Shown piece after piece: positions 5,843-12,789 of a stretch of DNA of 19,373 bases (its first letter is position 1; every line of letters begins with the position of its first letter). The notes beneath the pieces are model-generated. The model ran no database searches, was not told the origin of the DNA, and saw nothing but the letters and a program-made list of their open reading frames with translations. The DNA is taken from positions 1 to 19,373 of the forward strand of contig NJEL02000021.1 of assembly GCA_002254825.2 (NCBI GenBank). Direction: 5' to 3'. Origin of the DNA: Methanosarcinales archaeon ex4572_44 (lineage in GTDB: Archaea > Halobacteriota > Methanosarcinia > Methanosarcinales > EX4572-44). The position numbers were made by a program, and so were the translations under genes.

Positions 5843-7323
5843 ATGCTCTCTGAAATGAAAAAACATGCAGAGAGATGTGCAGACATGATCAGAAGTGAAG
5901 CGCTTGTCGTATCTCACATCGATGCCGATGGGCTCACATCTGCTGCGATCATTGCTACAGCGCTTGAAGACGCTGGAATCGAATACAGTACCATTCTGCT
6001 GCGATCATTGCTACAGCGCTTGAAGACGCTGGAATCGAATACAGTACCATTTTTGAAAAACAACTCGGAAAAGACGAGCTTTCAGAAATTGCCGATACAA
6101 ATCCACCGCTTGTAATCTTCACAGACCTTGGAAGTGGAGTTCTCGGTAATATCAAGGAACTTGGCATCACCGCGGTAGTATCAGACCACCATCAACCATC
6201 CACAACAGATACACCGCCTCCACGCGATGAACACCTCTGCCATCTAAACCCCCACCTATTCGGGATAAGCGGTTCACGTGAACTCAGCGGCTCAGGAACC
6301 ACATTCCTACTCGCACGATCACTGATCCAGGCTCAAGGTCACGATAACAGGAGAGGACTTCCATGCCTTGCAGTCGTGGGGGCGGTCGGAGACCTCCAGC
6401 ACGTAAAAGAAGGAAGACTCACAGGAGCAAACCGCACAATCCTCAAAATCGGAGCACAAAACAAAGAACTATCTTACACGCCCGACCTCGCATTCTTCGG
6501 AAAACAGACACGACCCATCTTCAAACTCCTCGAGTACGCTACAGACCCCTACCTCACAGGACTCACAGGAAACGAAGACGCATGCATCACCTTCCTGAAA
6601 GGAATCGGCATTCGGCTCCAGGGAGAACGGTGGAGACGATGGATCGATCTTGAAGAGAACGAGAAACAGAAGATCGTCTCAAGCCTGATACAGCACCAGA
6701 TCACAAGAGGAATTCCAGCACATAGACTACAACGCATGGTCCAAGAAGTCTACACCCTGAAGAACGAAAACGAAGGGACAGAGCTTCGAGACGCACAAGA
6801 ATACTCAACACTCCTCAATGCAACAGCACGCTACGACCGCGCCGAGATCGGACTTAACGTCTGCATGGGAGACCGCGAAGACGCACTTGAAGATGCACAG
6901 AGGCTCTTAAAAGAGCATCGAAGAAACCTCGTCGAAGGCATGAAATTCGTCAAAGAGAACGGAGTAGTGGAACTCGAACACCTCAAATACTTTGACGCAG
7001 GCAACAGAATCCGCGACACCATAGTCGGAATCGTCGCAGGCATGAGCCACAGCACCATAGGAAACCGCAACCTCCCAATAATCGCCTTTGCGAGAGCCAG
7101 CACACCACACGAAAAAGAAGGCCTCAAAGTCTCGGCACGCGCAAACACCAACCTGTTACAGAGAGGACTGAACCTCGGAAGAGCCATTCACACCGCAGCA
7201 GAAAAAGTCAACGGCACAGGCGGTGGGCACGACATCGCAGCAGGCGCAACCATCTCCCTACAAACAAAGAACGAATTCATAAAACACCTGAACGAAGAAA
7301 TAAAAAAACAGACCACGAAATAA
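5843..7323 (+). pseudogene. RecJ/GAN-like DHH-family single-strand exonuclease, frameshifted by a 56-bp tandem duplication
   Basis: Starts at ATG 5843 with GGGTG seven bases before it. The first 51 codons give MLSEMKKHAERCADM and the DHH motif I VSHIDADGLTSAA. A 56-bp tandem duplication (5939-6050) then shifts the frame, which stops at 6115. With one copy removed the frame is continuous to 7323, giving 474 residues, a normal length for archaeal RecJ/GAN proteins. It contains VIFTDLGSG (motif II), VVSDHHQP (the DHH motif III), VGAVGD, and the C-terminal DHHA1 signature NGTGGGHDIAAGA. The family acts with the CMG replicative helicase or in DNA repair, releasing nucleotides from single strands. 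As written, only an 84-90 residue stub or a motif-I-less 315-residue protein (from 6376) could be made. The coding strand is A+C rich. It could share the pstB-phoU transcript (46-base gap). Confidence 0.85.
5939..6050 (+). repeat. Perfect 56-bp tandem duplication inside the RecJ-like gene
   Basis: 5939-5994 is repeated exactly at 5995-6050. The unit encodes SAAIIATALEDAGIEYST in the true frame. 56 is not a multiple of three, so two copies put the gene out of frame. Only a one-base homology is seen at the unit borders. Confidence 0.95.
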
Positions 7324-7418
7324 CAGATCGATAGAAGCGATAAAGAAGAAAATATAGCACCAGAGAAACAAATGATGCTCAGTGGCTTTTTCTCATAGTT
7401 TCATCGCCTACAAGCAAA

Positions 7419-7604
7419 TTAAAAATTATAAAAGTATACTATCTCTGATATTCCAAATACGAGTAGAAGTATGAAATACCCTATAAATATGCTTCGAGCA
7501 GATGGTAATTTAAGTATCTTTGAATTTTCATCTACAAAATTATCAATTTGGTTCTTTTCGGAGTTTTGGTTCGTTATATAGACTATTTTTTCGAGAACAG
7601 CTAA
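7419..7604 (-). pseudogene. Detached 3' part of the small membrane protein gene
   Basis: An open stretch with no start codon at its head, LAVLEKIVYITNQNSEKN and onward for 61 residues, ends in a clear membrane helix SIFIGYFILLLVFGISEIVY and the stop at 7419. It lies on the same strand, just after the 117-residue gene and in another frame. The intervening codons after the TAA of that gene read SDEDTPKM, like a natural linker. I infer one original three-helix protein now split by a stop codon and a frameshift. In the remaining gap, 7324-7418, I see no gene. Confidence 0.45.
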
Positions 7605-7632
7605 CTAACATTTTTGGGGTATCTTCATCACT

Positions 7633-7986
7633 TTAGTCATGAAAACCTAAACGCTTTTCGATGTTTAATACTGTTCCTAATGCGTCGAGAAAATCACGAC
7701 TCTCTTTGCGAATAGTGAATATAGCAAAAAGAGCTACAACGATAGCTAAAATCGGGAAAAGCACAAGCCATCGAGTATCAACACATAAACAAAATTTGAG
7801 ATAAACTGGTGCGCCCAATAAAACGTATAACGCCCAAGAGAAATGTTTCATCTCTTCCCATAATTTATCCCCGTGCTTCTCAAGCCGACTATTTTGAATC
7901 TCTAAGAACTTCAGAAGGTCATTTCCATTTCTTTCGACCATAATTTTATAATAGACATTGGAGATGATAAATATTACTGAGAACAT
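7633..7986 (-). CDS. Small two-helix membrane protein, unknown function (possibly truncated)
   Basis: 117 residues from ATG 7986, or 102 from ATG 7941 (MVERNGNDLLKFLEIQN), which gives a more natural cytoplasmic N-terminus. After a charged helix (KFLEIQNSRLEKHGDKLW) come two membrane segments, ALYVLLGAPVYLKFCLCV and WLVLFPILAIVVALFAIFTI. A second charged segment RKESRDFLDALGTVLNIEKR follows. I do not recognise a named family. It is divergent from the fpo operon and shares the intergenic promoter region with it. The frame ends GFHD-stop, but coding-like sequence with another helix continues downstream, so it may be a truncated member. It is AT-richer than its neighbours. Confidence 0.55.
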   Translation of the reverse strand: MFSVIFIISNVYYKIMVERNGNDLLKFLEIQNSRLEKHGDKLWEEMKHFSWALYVLLGAPVYLKFCLCVDTRWLVLFPILAIVVALFAIFTIRKESRDFLDALGTVLNIEKRLGFHD

Positions 7987-8014
7987 TCAGGTCGAGATCT
8001 AAAATAATTTTGCC
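7942..8014 (+). promoter_or_regulatory. Probable fpo operon promoter region
   Basis: TTTTATAAT at about 7945-7953 is the best TATA candidate, which would give a leader of some 35-40 bases before fpoA. No Shine-Dalgarno site lies at a normal distance from ATG 8015; an AGGT at 7988-7991 is too far. The region overlaps the 5' end of the divergent membrane protein gene. Confidence 0.35.
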
Positions 8015-8347
8015 ATGCTGACGTTTGTTGGAGTTGCTTTTGTCTTCATTGCACTTTTTCTCTCACGCGTTGTGAGACCGAGTGCTCCATCCGATGTCAA
8101 GAGCGAGATCTACGAATGTGGCGAGGTGACGATTGGCGATACAAAGTTCTACCACAACCTCCAGTATTACATGTATGCGATCGCATTTCTGATATTCGAC
8201 GTTGAGATGGCTTTTATGTATCCGTGGGCAGTTCATTTCAGGAATCTTGGATTTATCGCCTTTGTTGAGATGTTCATTTTCGTTGGAATTCTGGTGATTG
8301 GTTTGATATATCTTGTGAAGAAGGAGGCGCTGAAGTGGACTCAGTAG
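8015..8347 (+). CDS. fpoA: F420H2 dehydrogenase subunit A (NuoA-like)
   Basis: 110 residues with three membrane helices (about 2-20, 49-70 and 80-103). It carries the NuoA/Nqo7 signature YECGEV and YYMYAIAFLIFDVEMAFMYPWA, whose acidic residues (D, E) lie on the proton path near subunit H. It belongs to the membrane arm that anchors the peripheral arm. Homologues usually have about ten more residues before the first helix; here an in-frame TAA 15 bases upstream forces ATG 8015. First gene of the operon; fpoB overlaps its end by 13 bases. Confidence 0.93.
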   Translation: MLTFVGVAFVFIALFLSRVVRPSAPSDVKSEIYECGEVTIGDTKFYHNLQYYMYAIAFLIFDVEMAFMYPWAVHFRNLGFIAFVEMFIFVGILVIGLIYLVKKEALKWTQ

Positions 8348-8973
8348 ATAAAGACAAGGTCACGGTTATCGATGCAACAAAGATCGACACATCGAAGTAT
8401 AAGCGTGAAGTCAAGAGAGAGGATGATGCAGCCTCGCAGTTAAAGAGCACAGGGCTTTTGAATACGCTTGTGTATGCAAAGGATCGGGCTGAGAAGAGAG
8501 ATCAGAATGTTATTCTGGCTCTGGTTGACCAGGTTGTTAACTGGGGCAGGCTCTGTTCGATCTGGCCTGTGACGTCTGGGCTTGCCTGTTGTGCAATTGA
8601 GATGATGTCTATGAGCATGGGGCACTACGATATTGCACGGTTTGGTAGCGAGGTATTCAGGGCAACACCCAGACAATCTGACCTTCTTTTTGTTGCTGGG
8701 ACTGTCTCAAAGCGGATGGCGCCACGGTTGAAGAGGCTGTACGAGCAGATGCCTGAACCTAAGTGGGTGATCGCTGTTGGAAGCTGTGCAATCTCGGGCG
8801 GACCATTTGTGGATTCCTATGCGGTGTTGACAGGTGTTGACAAGATCATTCCTGTGGATATATATGTCCCTGGGTGTCCGCCAAGGCCTGAAGCGTGGTT
8901 ATATTCTATGATTCAGCTTCGAAAGCTGATCAAAGAGGAAGGCGTTGGTATAACATGGGGGCTTGACAAATGA
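8335..8973 (+). CDS. fpoB: F420H2 dehydrogenase subunit B (NuoB-like, cluster N2)
   Basis: 212 residues from a GTG start at 8335, fixed by GGAGG at 8323-8327 seven bases before it. After a charged N-terminal extension come WPVTSGLACCAIEMM (C85, C86), VGSCAISGG (C151) and VPGCPPRPE (C181). These are the four cysteine ligands of the terminal [4Fe-4S] cluster N2, which passes electrons to methanophenazine or quinone at the interface with FpoD. It acts on the cytoplasmic side of the membrane. The start overlaps fpoA, and the stop overlaps the fpoC start as ATGA. Confidence 0.97.
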   Translation: MDSVDKDKVTVIDATKIDTSKYKREVKREDDAASQLKSTGLLNTLVYAKDRAEKRDQNVILALVDQVVNWGRLCSIWPVTSGLACCAIEMMSMSMGHYDIARFGSEVFRATPRQSDLLFVAGTVSKRMAPRLKRLYEQMPEPKWVIAVGSCAISGGPFVDSYAVLTGVDKIIPVDIYVPGCPPRPEAWLYSMIQLRKLIKEEGVGITWGLDK

Positions 8974-9494
8974 GCATCCAGAGTGAACTCAAAACAAGAT
9001 TCAATGATGCAGTAATTGAGGTATATGTTCAGAAGGATGGGAAACCGGGTGTTGTTGTTGCTCCTGAGTCTCTCGCTGAGGTTTGCAGGTTTCTGCACGA
9101 CTCAGGTTTTGATCATCTCTCACTGATTTCAGGCACTGATCGGGTTGAATGGCTGGAAGTTATCTATCACATCTGGTCGTATACGCGTAAGGAGAACGTT
9201 GTTCTCAAGGTCAAACTTGATCGTGACAAGCCAGTTGTCGACTCTGTCGCATCGGTCTGGCGTGGAGCGAATTGGATGGAGCGTGAGACGTATGACCTTG
9301 TTGGGATCAGGTTCAATGGGCATCCAAACCTTCGAAGAATTCTCCTCCCGGATCCGTGGGAAGGGCATCCGCTCCGGAGGGATTATGATATGTCTGTTGA
9401 CCAGTACGTCTATATCGATGAGGATGGGAAGGATGTGGTTACGACTGATGCTTCAAAGCTTTTGAGAGAGGAGGCATTGCATGGCAAGAACTGA
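8970..9494 (+). CDS. fpoC: F420H2 dehydrogenase subunit C (NuoC-like, 30 kDa)
   Basis: 174 residues. The family signature is near the C-terminus: ERETYDLVGIRFNGHPNLRR followed by ILLPDPWEGHPLRRDY. It has no cofactor; it is a structural subunit of the connecting module between FpoB/I and FpoD. It starts at the ATGA overlap with fpoB, and its end overlaps the fpoD start by 14 bases, which indicates tight translational coupling. The coding strand is G+T rich like fpoB. Confidence 0.96.
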   Translation: MSIQSELKTRFNDAVIEVYVQKDGKPGVVVAPESLAEVCRFLHDSGFDHLSLISGTDRVEWLEVIYHIWSYTRKENVVLKVKLDRDKPVVDSVASVWRGANWMERETYDLVGIRFNGHPNLRRILLPDPWEGHPLRRDYDMSVDQYVYIDEDGKDVVTTDASKLLREEALHGKN

Positions 9495-10462
9495 GGAGTA
9501 CCAGCTGAATGTGGGGCCTGTGCATCCAAGTACTCATGGTGTTCTTCGTTTTGTATTGACGATGGATGGCGAGACGATCAAGGATACTGAGATGGTCTTG
9601 GGACAGCTTCACCGCGGGATTGAGAAGATTGCTGAGTCTAGATCGTATCTCCAGTTTATACCGTACACTGACAGGCTTGATTATATCTCTGGGATGACCA
9701 ACAACTATGGTTTCACAAAGGCGGTTGAGGATCTGGCTGGAATTACGGTTCCGAAGAAGGCGGAGTATCTGCGCGTCTTTGTTATGGAGTTGAATCGGAT
9801 CGTTAACCACTTGGTCTGTATAGGCTCTCTCTTGCTCGATCTTGGGGCGGCTACGATGATCATCTATGGTTTCAGGGAGCGTCACAAGGTACTTGATCTC
9901 TTCGAATCCCTTTGTGGTGCACGAATGACATTCAATTACATCCGACCTGGTGGGGTGCGTGGAGATATACCTGAGGGTTTCATCGACAATGCAAAGGAGT
10001 TTTTGAGAGATATGCCCAAGCGGATCGGTGACTATGCACAGCTCATCAATGATAATGAGATTGTTCACATGAGGATGAAAGGCGTCGGGATGCTGAGTCC
10101 AGAGGATGCAATAAATTATGGTGTCACTGGACCTATGCTTCGAGGTTCAGGCGTTTCTTACGATATACGCAAGGATGATCCGTATTCGGTCTACGAAGAG
10201 CTTGACTTCAAGGCATGCACCCGACCTGAGTGCGACACGTATGCGCGCTACATCGTGCGAATGGATGAGATGTATGAATCACTCTACATCGCTGAACAGG
10301 CACTCAAGCGACGGTGGCACCCGACCCTACAGGGTTAAGATTCGCTCGCCACCATTCTGCAGTCTGCAGGCTCTCCCACAGATGGTTGAGGGATTGAAGA
10401 TACCTGATCTTGTAGCGGCGTTTGGAATAGTTGATATCGCTCTTGGAGATGTTGACCGATGA
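9481..10462 (+). pseudogene. fpoD: F420H2 dehydrogenase subunit D (NuoD-like, 49 kDa), with internal deletion and frameshift
   Basis: ATG 9481, with AGGAGG just upstream. The first frame gives 285 residues: VGPVHPSTHGVLRF and PYTDRLDYISG (the His and Tyr regions of the quinone pocket in complex I) and LNRIVNHLVCIGSLLLDLGA. It runs to EQALK (residue 276), then shifts into nonsense ending at 10338. The real C-terminus continues in the +1-shifted frame, SDGGTRPYRVKIRSPPFCSL through GDVDR to TGA 10462. In complete homologues about 40 residues separate EQAL from SDGG, including the conserved PRGE segment. They are missing here, with the junction at about 10302-10309. The deletion length must be 2 modulo 3. 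The neighbouring genes are intact and properly overlapped, so decay of the whole operon is not seen. This is either a real mutation, a strain variant or an assembly error. Confidence 0.9.
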
Positions 10463-11541
10463 TATTTGAAAACATCTATGAGATTATCGCATTCATACTG
10501 AACTCGGCTGGAATACTGCAGTACATGCAAAGTTATTCCGATGCGTTAGGGATTTCAATTGCACCCAAGCTCATAATTATACTTATAGAGACTGCGCTCC
10601 TCCTCGTGGGTGTGGCTCTCATGGTGATGGCGCTCACATGGATGGAGCGGAAGGTACTTGCTCATGCACAGGCACGGCTTGGTCCCATGATCACATGGTA
10701 TCACGGCTTGTTGCAGCCAGTCATTGACGGCGTTAAGCTGCTCTCAAAGGAGGATTTGATGCCGAAGCGGGCAGATAGATGGATCTATTTCATCGCTCCG
10801 ATGATAGCATTTGTCCCAGCGCTCCTCGTCTTCATCCCGATTCCGTTCGGACGCGATGGAGCTATAATATCAGATCTGCCCATGGGAATACTCTACGTAA
10901 TGGCGGTATCTGCAATATCGCCCATCGGTATTCTGATCGGAGGCTGGGCATCTGACAACAAGTACTCACTCTTGGGAGCACTTCGTGCAGTGGCGCAGGA
11001 CATCAGCTATGAGATTCCGATGGTTTTGACCGTGATCGGGATTGTGCTTATCACAGGATCTCTCAGCCTGCAGGATATCGTGCTCTTCCAGGATAAGATA
11101 TGGTTTGTCTTCCTACAACCACTCGGATTTATCATATTCCTTGTTGCTGCGGTTGCCGAGATGGCAAGGATACCTTTTGACCTTCACGAGTCCGAATCAG
11201 AGTTCGTGGCAGGTTTCTTCACAGAGTACAGCGGGATGAAGTTTGCATTCTTCTTCCTTGCAGAATACGCTCATCTCTTCAGCATTGCAGCTATCATGAC
11301 AACCCTATACTTTGGGGGTTGGCATGGCCCAATGATACCGATGATCCCGCCGATCATCACATCGATTGGCTGGTTTACCCTGAAGGTGCTTGTGATCATA
11401 TTCTTCACAATGTGGCTTCGTGCTACCGTTCCAAGGGTAAGGGTTGACCAGATACTTGACATTGGGTGGAAAGTGATGATACCTCTCGCCCTCTTTAACG
11501 TGTTTATAACCGGGCTGCTCGTTGCAGGAGGTGTTCTGTAA
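10459..11541 (+). CDS. fpoH: F420H2 dehydrogenase subunit H (NuoH-like)
   Basis: 360 residues with about eight to nine membrane helices. Family motifs are ALTWMERKVLAHAQARLGP, GVKLLSKEDLMPKRADRW, LLGALRAVAQDISYEIPM, MARIPFDLHESESEFVAGF and RATVPRVRVDQ. This subunit forms the quinone/methanophenazine chamber with FpoB/FpoD and the first half-channel for protons, with the Glu-rich loop ESESE facing FpoD. The ATG overlaps the fpoD stop (ATGA). From about here the coding strand shifts from G+T to A+C richness. Confidence 0.97.
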   Translation: MIFENIYEIIAFILNSAGILQYMQSYSDALGISIAPKLIIILIETALLLVGVALMVMALTWMERKVLAHAQARLGPMITWYHGLLQPVIDGVKLLSKEDLMPKRADRWIYFIAPMIAFVPALLVFIPIPFGRDGAIISDLPMGILYVMAVSAISPIGILIGGWASDNKYSLLGALRAVAQDISYEIPMVLTVIGIVLITGSLSLQDIVLFQDKIWFVFLQPLGFIIFLVAAVAEMARIPFDLHESESEFVAGFFTEYSGMKFAFFFLAEYAHLFSIAAIMTTLYFGGWHGPMIPMIPPIITSIGWFTLKVLVIIFFTMWLRATVPRVRVDQILDIGWKVMIPLALFNVFITGLLVAGGVL

Positions 11542-11943
11542 GTGGCGTGGATAAACAAGAACTGGATAATGGGCGGTGTAATGAAGGGACTTGCAGTCAC
11601 CATAAAACACTTCTTCCAGATCGGTGATCGTCCAGTCGTAACAGTCCAGTACCCATATGAGCGGCTGGAGATAGCAGAGGCGTTCAGGGGCCTCCATGCT
11701 GTCAGCGAAGAGAGGTGCATAGGATGTGGTATCTGCGAGATGAACTGTCCGAACGGTTCCATACGGATAGTGAAATATAATAAATGGTATCCGCAGATCA
11801 ATATTGGTCAGTGCATGTTCTGCGGTCTCTGTGTTGACACGTGTCCAATGGATGCCATGGTGATGACGAACGAGTACGAGCTTGCAGATCGCAGCAAAGA
11901 AGTTCTGATATATACCCCTAACAGGCTGTTATTCAAGGAGTGA
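11542..11943 (+). CDS. fpoI: F420H2 dehydrogenase subunit I (NuoI-like, two [4Fe-4S] clusters)
   Basis: 133 residues from a GTG placed directly after the fpoH stop. It has two ferredoxin motifs, CIGCGICEMNCP (C59, C62, C65, C69) and CMFCGLCVDTCP (C91, C94, C97, C101), the ligands of clusters N6a and N6b. It relays electrons from FpoF (F420H2 oxidation; not encoded here) to cluster N2 in FpoB. It is shorter than bacterial NuoI, as in Methanosarcina. Confidence 0.96.
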   Translation: MAWINKNWIMGGVMKGLAVTIKHFFQIGDRPVVTVQYPYERLEIAEAFRGLHAVSEERCIGCGICEMNCPNGSIRIVKYNKWYPQINIGQCMFCGLCVDTCPMDAMVMTNEYELADRSKEVLIYTPNRLLFKE

Positions 11944-11950
11944 AGAGATT

Positions 11951-12244
11951 ATGTTAGACCCATTGAAATTAATAGATTCAATTGTCGTTGAACCAAGCCT
12001 AAATATACTTGTATTCGCTGCAATCGCGTTAGCAGCAGCATTTTGTTCATTCATGGTGGTGCAGTCAAAAAACATCGTTCATAGTGCCATGTACCTCGCA
12101 GGGATGATGATCGCCATTGCAGCGCTCTTCATCACGTTGAATGCAGAGTTCCTTGCCTCCATCCAGGTACTGGTCTATGTTGGAGCCGTGGTCATGCTTG
12201 TGCTCTTTACGATAATGCTGACACGTAAGGAGGTGCTGGAATGA
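11951..12244 (+). CDS. fpoJ: F420H2 dehydrogenase subunit J, N-terminal half
   Basis: 97 residues with AAGGAGTGA (11936-11944) before ATG 11951. Three membrane helices. It contains NIVHSAMYLAGMMIAIAALF and LNAEFLASIQVLVYVGAV, where the helix containing VYVGAVVM corresponds to the conserved pi-bulge helix TM3 of NuoJ. The bacterial single-gene subunit is about 170-200 residues; here, as in Methanosarcina, it is split and the second half is the next gene. The ATGA overlap couples the two. Confidence 0.92.
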   Translation: MLDPLKLIDSIVVEPSLNILVFAAIALAAAFCSFMVVQSKNIVHSAMYLAGMMIAIAALFITLNAEFLASIQVLVYVGAVVMLVLFTIMLTRKEVLE

Positions 12245-12483
12245 GCACGATGAGTCTGGTCTCAAAAGGCATATCAGCCATAATCGCACTTGCTTTTCTT
12301 GGCGTGTATGCTGTATCGGTCGTTGAAATACGCTTTGGAGAGCCGACATATATCATGCTTTCATCGATTGCAGATGCCATATTCAAGGAGTTTGTGCTCG
12401 CATTTGAAGTGCTCGCCATACTTCTCTTTGCAGCCCTAATCGGTGCAGTGTATATTGCACGCAAGAATGGAGGCGATGCCTAA
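12241..12483 (+). CDS. fpoJ: F420H2 dehydrogenase subunit J, C-terminal half
   Basis: 80 residues with two membrane helices (about 5-25 and 48-70). The ending EVLAILLFAALIGAVYIARK matches the last helix of NuoJ-type proteins. It starts at the ATGA overlap with the N-terminal half. The middle segment (SVVEIRFGEPTYIM) is a loop and is not well conserved in the family. The split is a known feature of this lineage, not damage. Confidence 0.88.
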   Translation: MSTMSLVSKGISAIIALAFLGVYAVSVVEIRFGEPTYIMLSSIADAIFKEFVLAFEVLAILLFAALIGAVYIARKNGGDA

Positions 12484-12484
12484 A

Positions 12485-12787
12485 ATGGTTCCACTCAACT
12501 ATTATCTTCTTCTCTCTGGCGTACTCTTTGCCATTGGAATATACGGGTTAATTTCACAGCGAAACGGTATCAGAATACTGATGTGTCTTGAGATACTCCT
12601 GAACTCTGCAAACCTCAACCTCGTGGCTTTTTCAAGCTATCACGGCAACAGCACAGGACAGGTCTTTGCATTATTCTCTATTGCCATAGCAGCAGCAGAA
12701 GCAGCTATCGGGTTTGCAATACTGATAGCACTCTTCAGGGTGAGAGACACAATCGATCTTCATAACATCAACATCCTGAGGTGGTAA
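12485..12787 (+). CDS. fpoK: F420H2 dehydrogenase subunit K (NuoK-like)
   Basis: 100 residues from ATG 12485 (MVPLNYYLLLSGVLF). An in-frame ATG at 12476 would overlap the previous gene but sits only two bases from GGAGG (12469-12473); the family N-terminus favours 12485. Three helices. RILMCLEILLNSANLNLVAF and AIAAAEAAIGFAILIALFR carry the two conserved membrane glutamates of the NuoK/MrpC family, used in proton translocation. The end overlaps the fpoL ribosome-binding region. Confidence 0.94.
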   Translation: MVPLNYYLLLSGVLFAIGIYGLISQRNGIRILMCLEILLNSANLNLVAFSSYHGNSTGQVFALFSIAIAAAEAAIGFAILIALFRVRDTIDLHNINILRW

Positions 12788-12789
12788 AA

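Noticed and set aside
6376..7323. Independent 315-residue gene downstream of the RecJ-like start
   Set aside because: Its sequence begins in the middle of the DHH domain (VGAVGD region), and joining it to the front part after removing one 56-bp copy gives one normal-length protein.
10295..10345. Programmed ribosomal frameshift in fpoD
   Set aside because: No slippery sequence is visible, and about 40 conserved residues are missing at the junction, so a deletion explains it better than recoding.
10118..10462. Separate 114-residue gene on the plus strand
   Set aside because: Only its last ~52 residues are protein-like, and these are the displaced C-terminus of fpoD; the front part is an out-of-frame shadow.
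12241..12483. Split fpoJ as a gene-damaging mutation
   Set aside because: The halves have ATGA coupling, and separate fpoJ halves are the normal arrangement in Methanosarcina.
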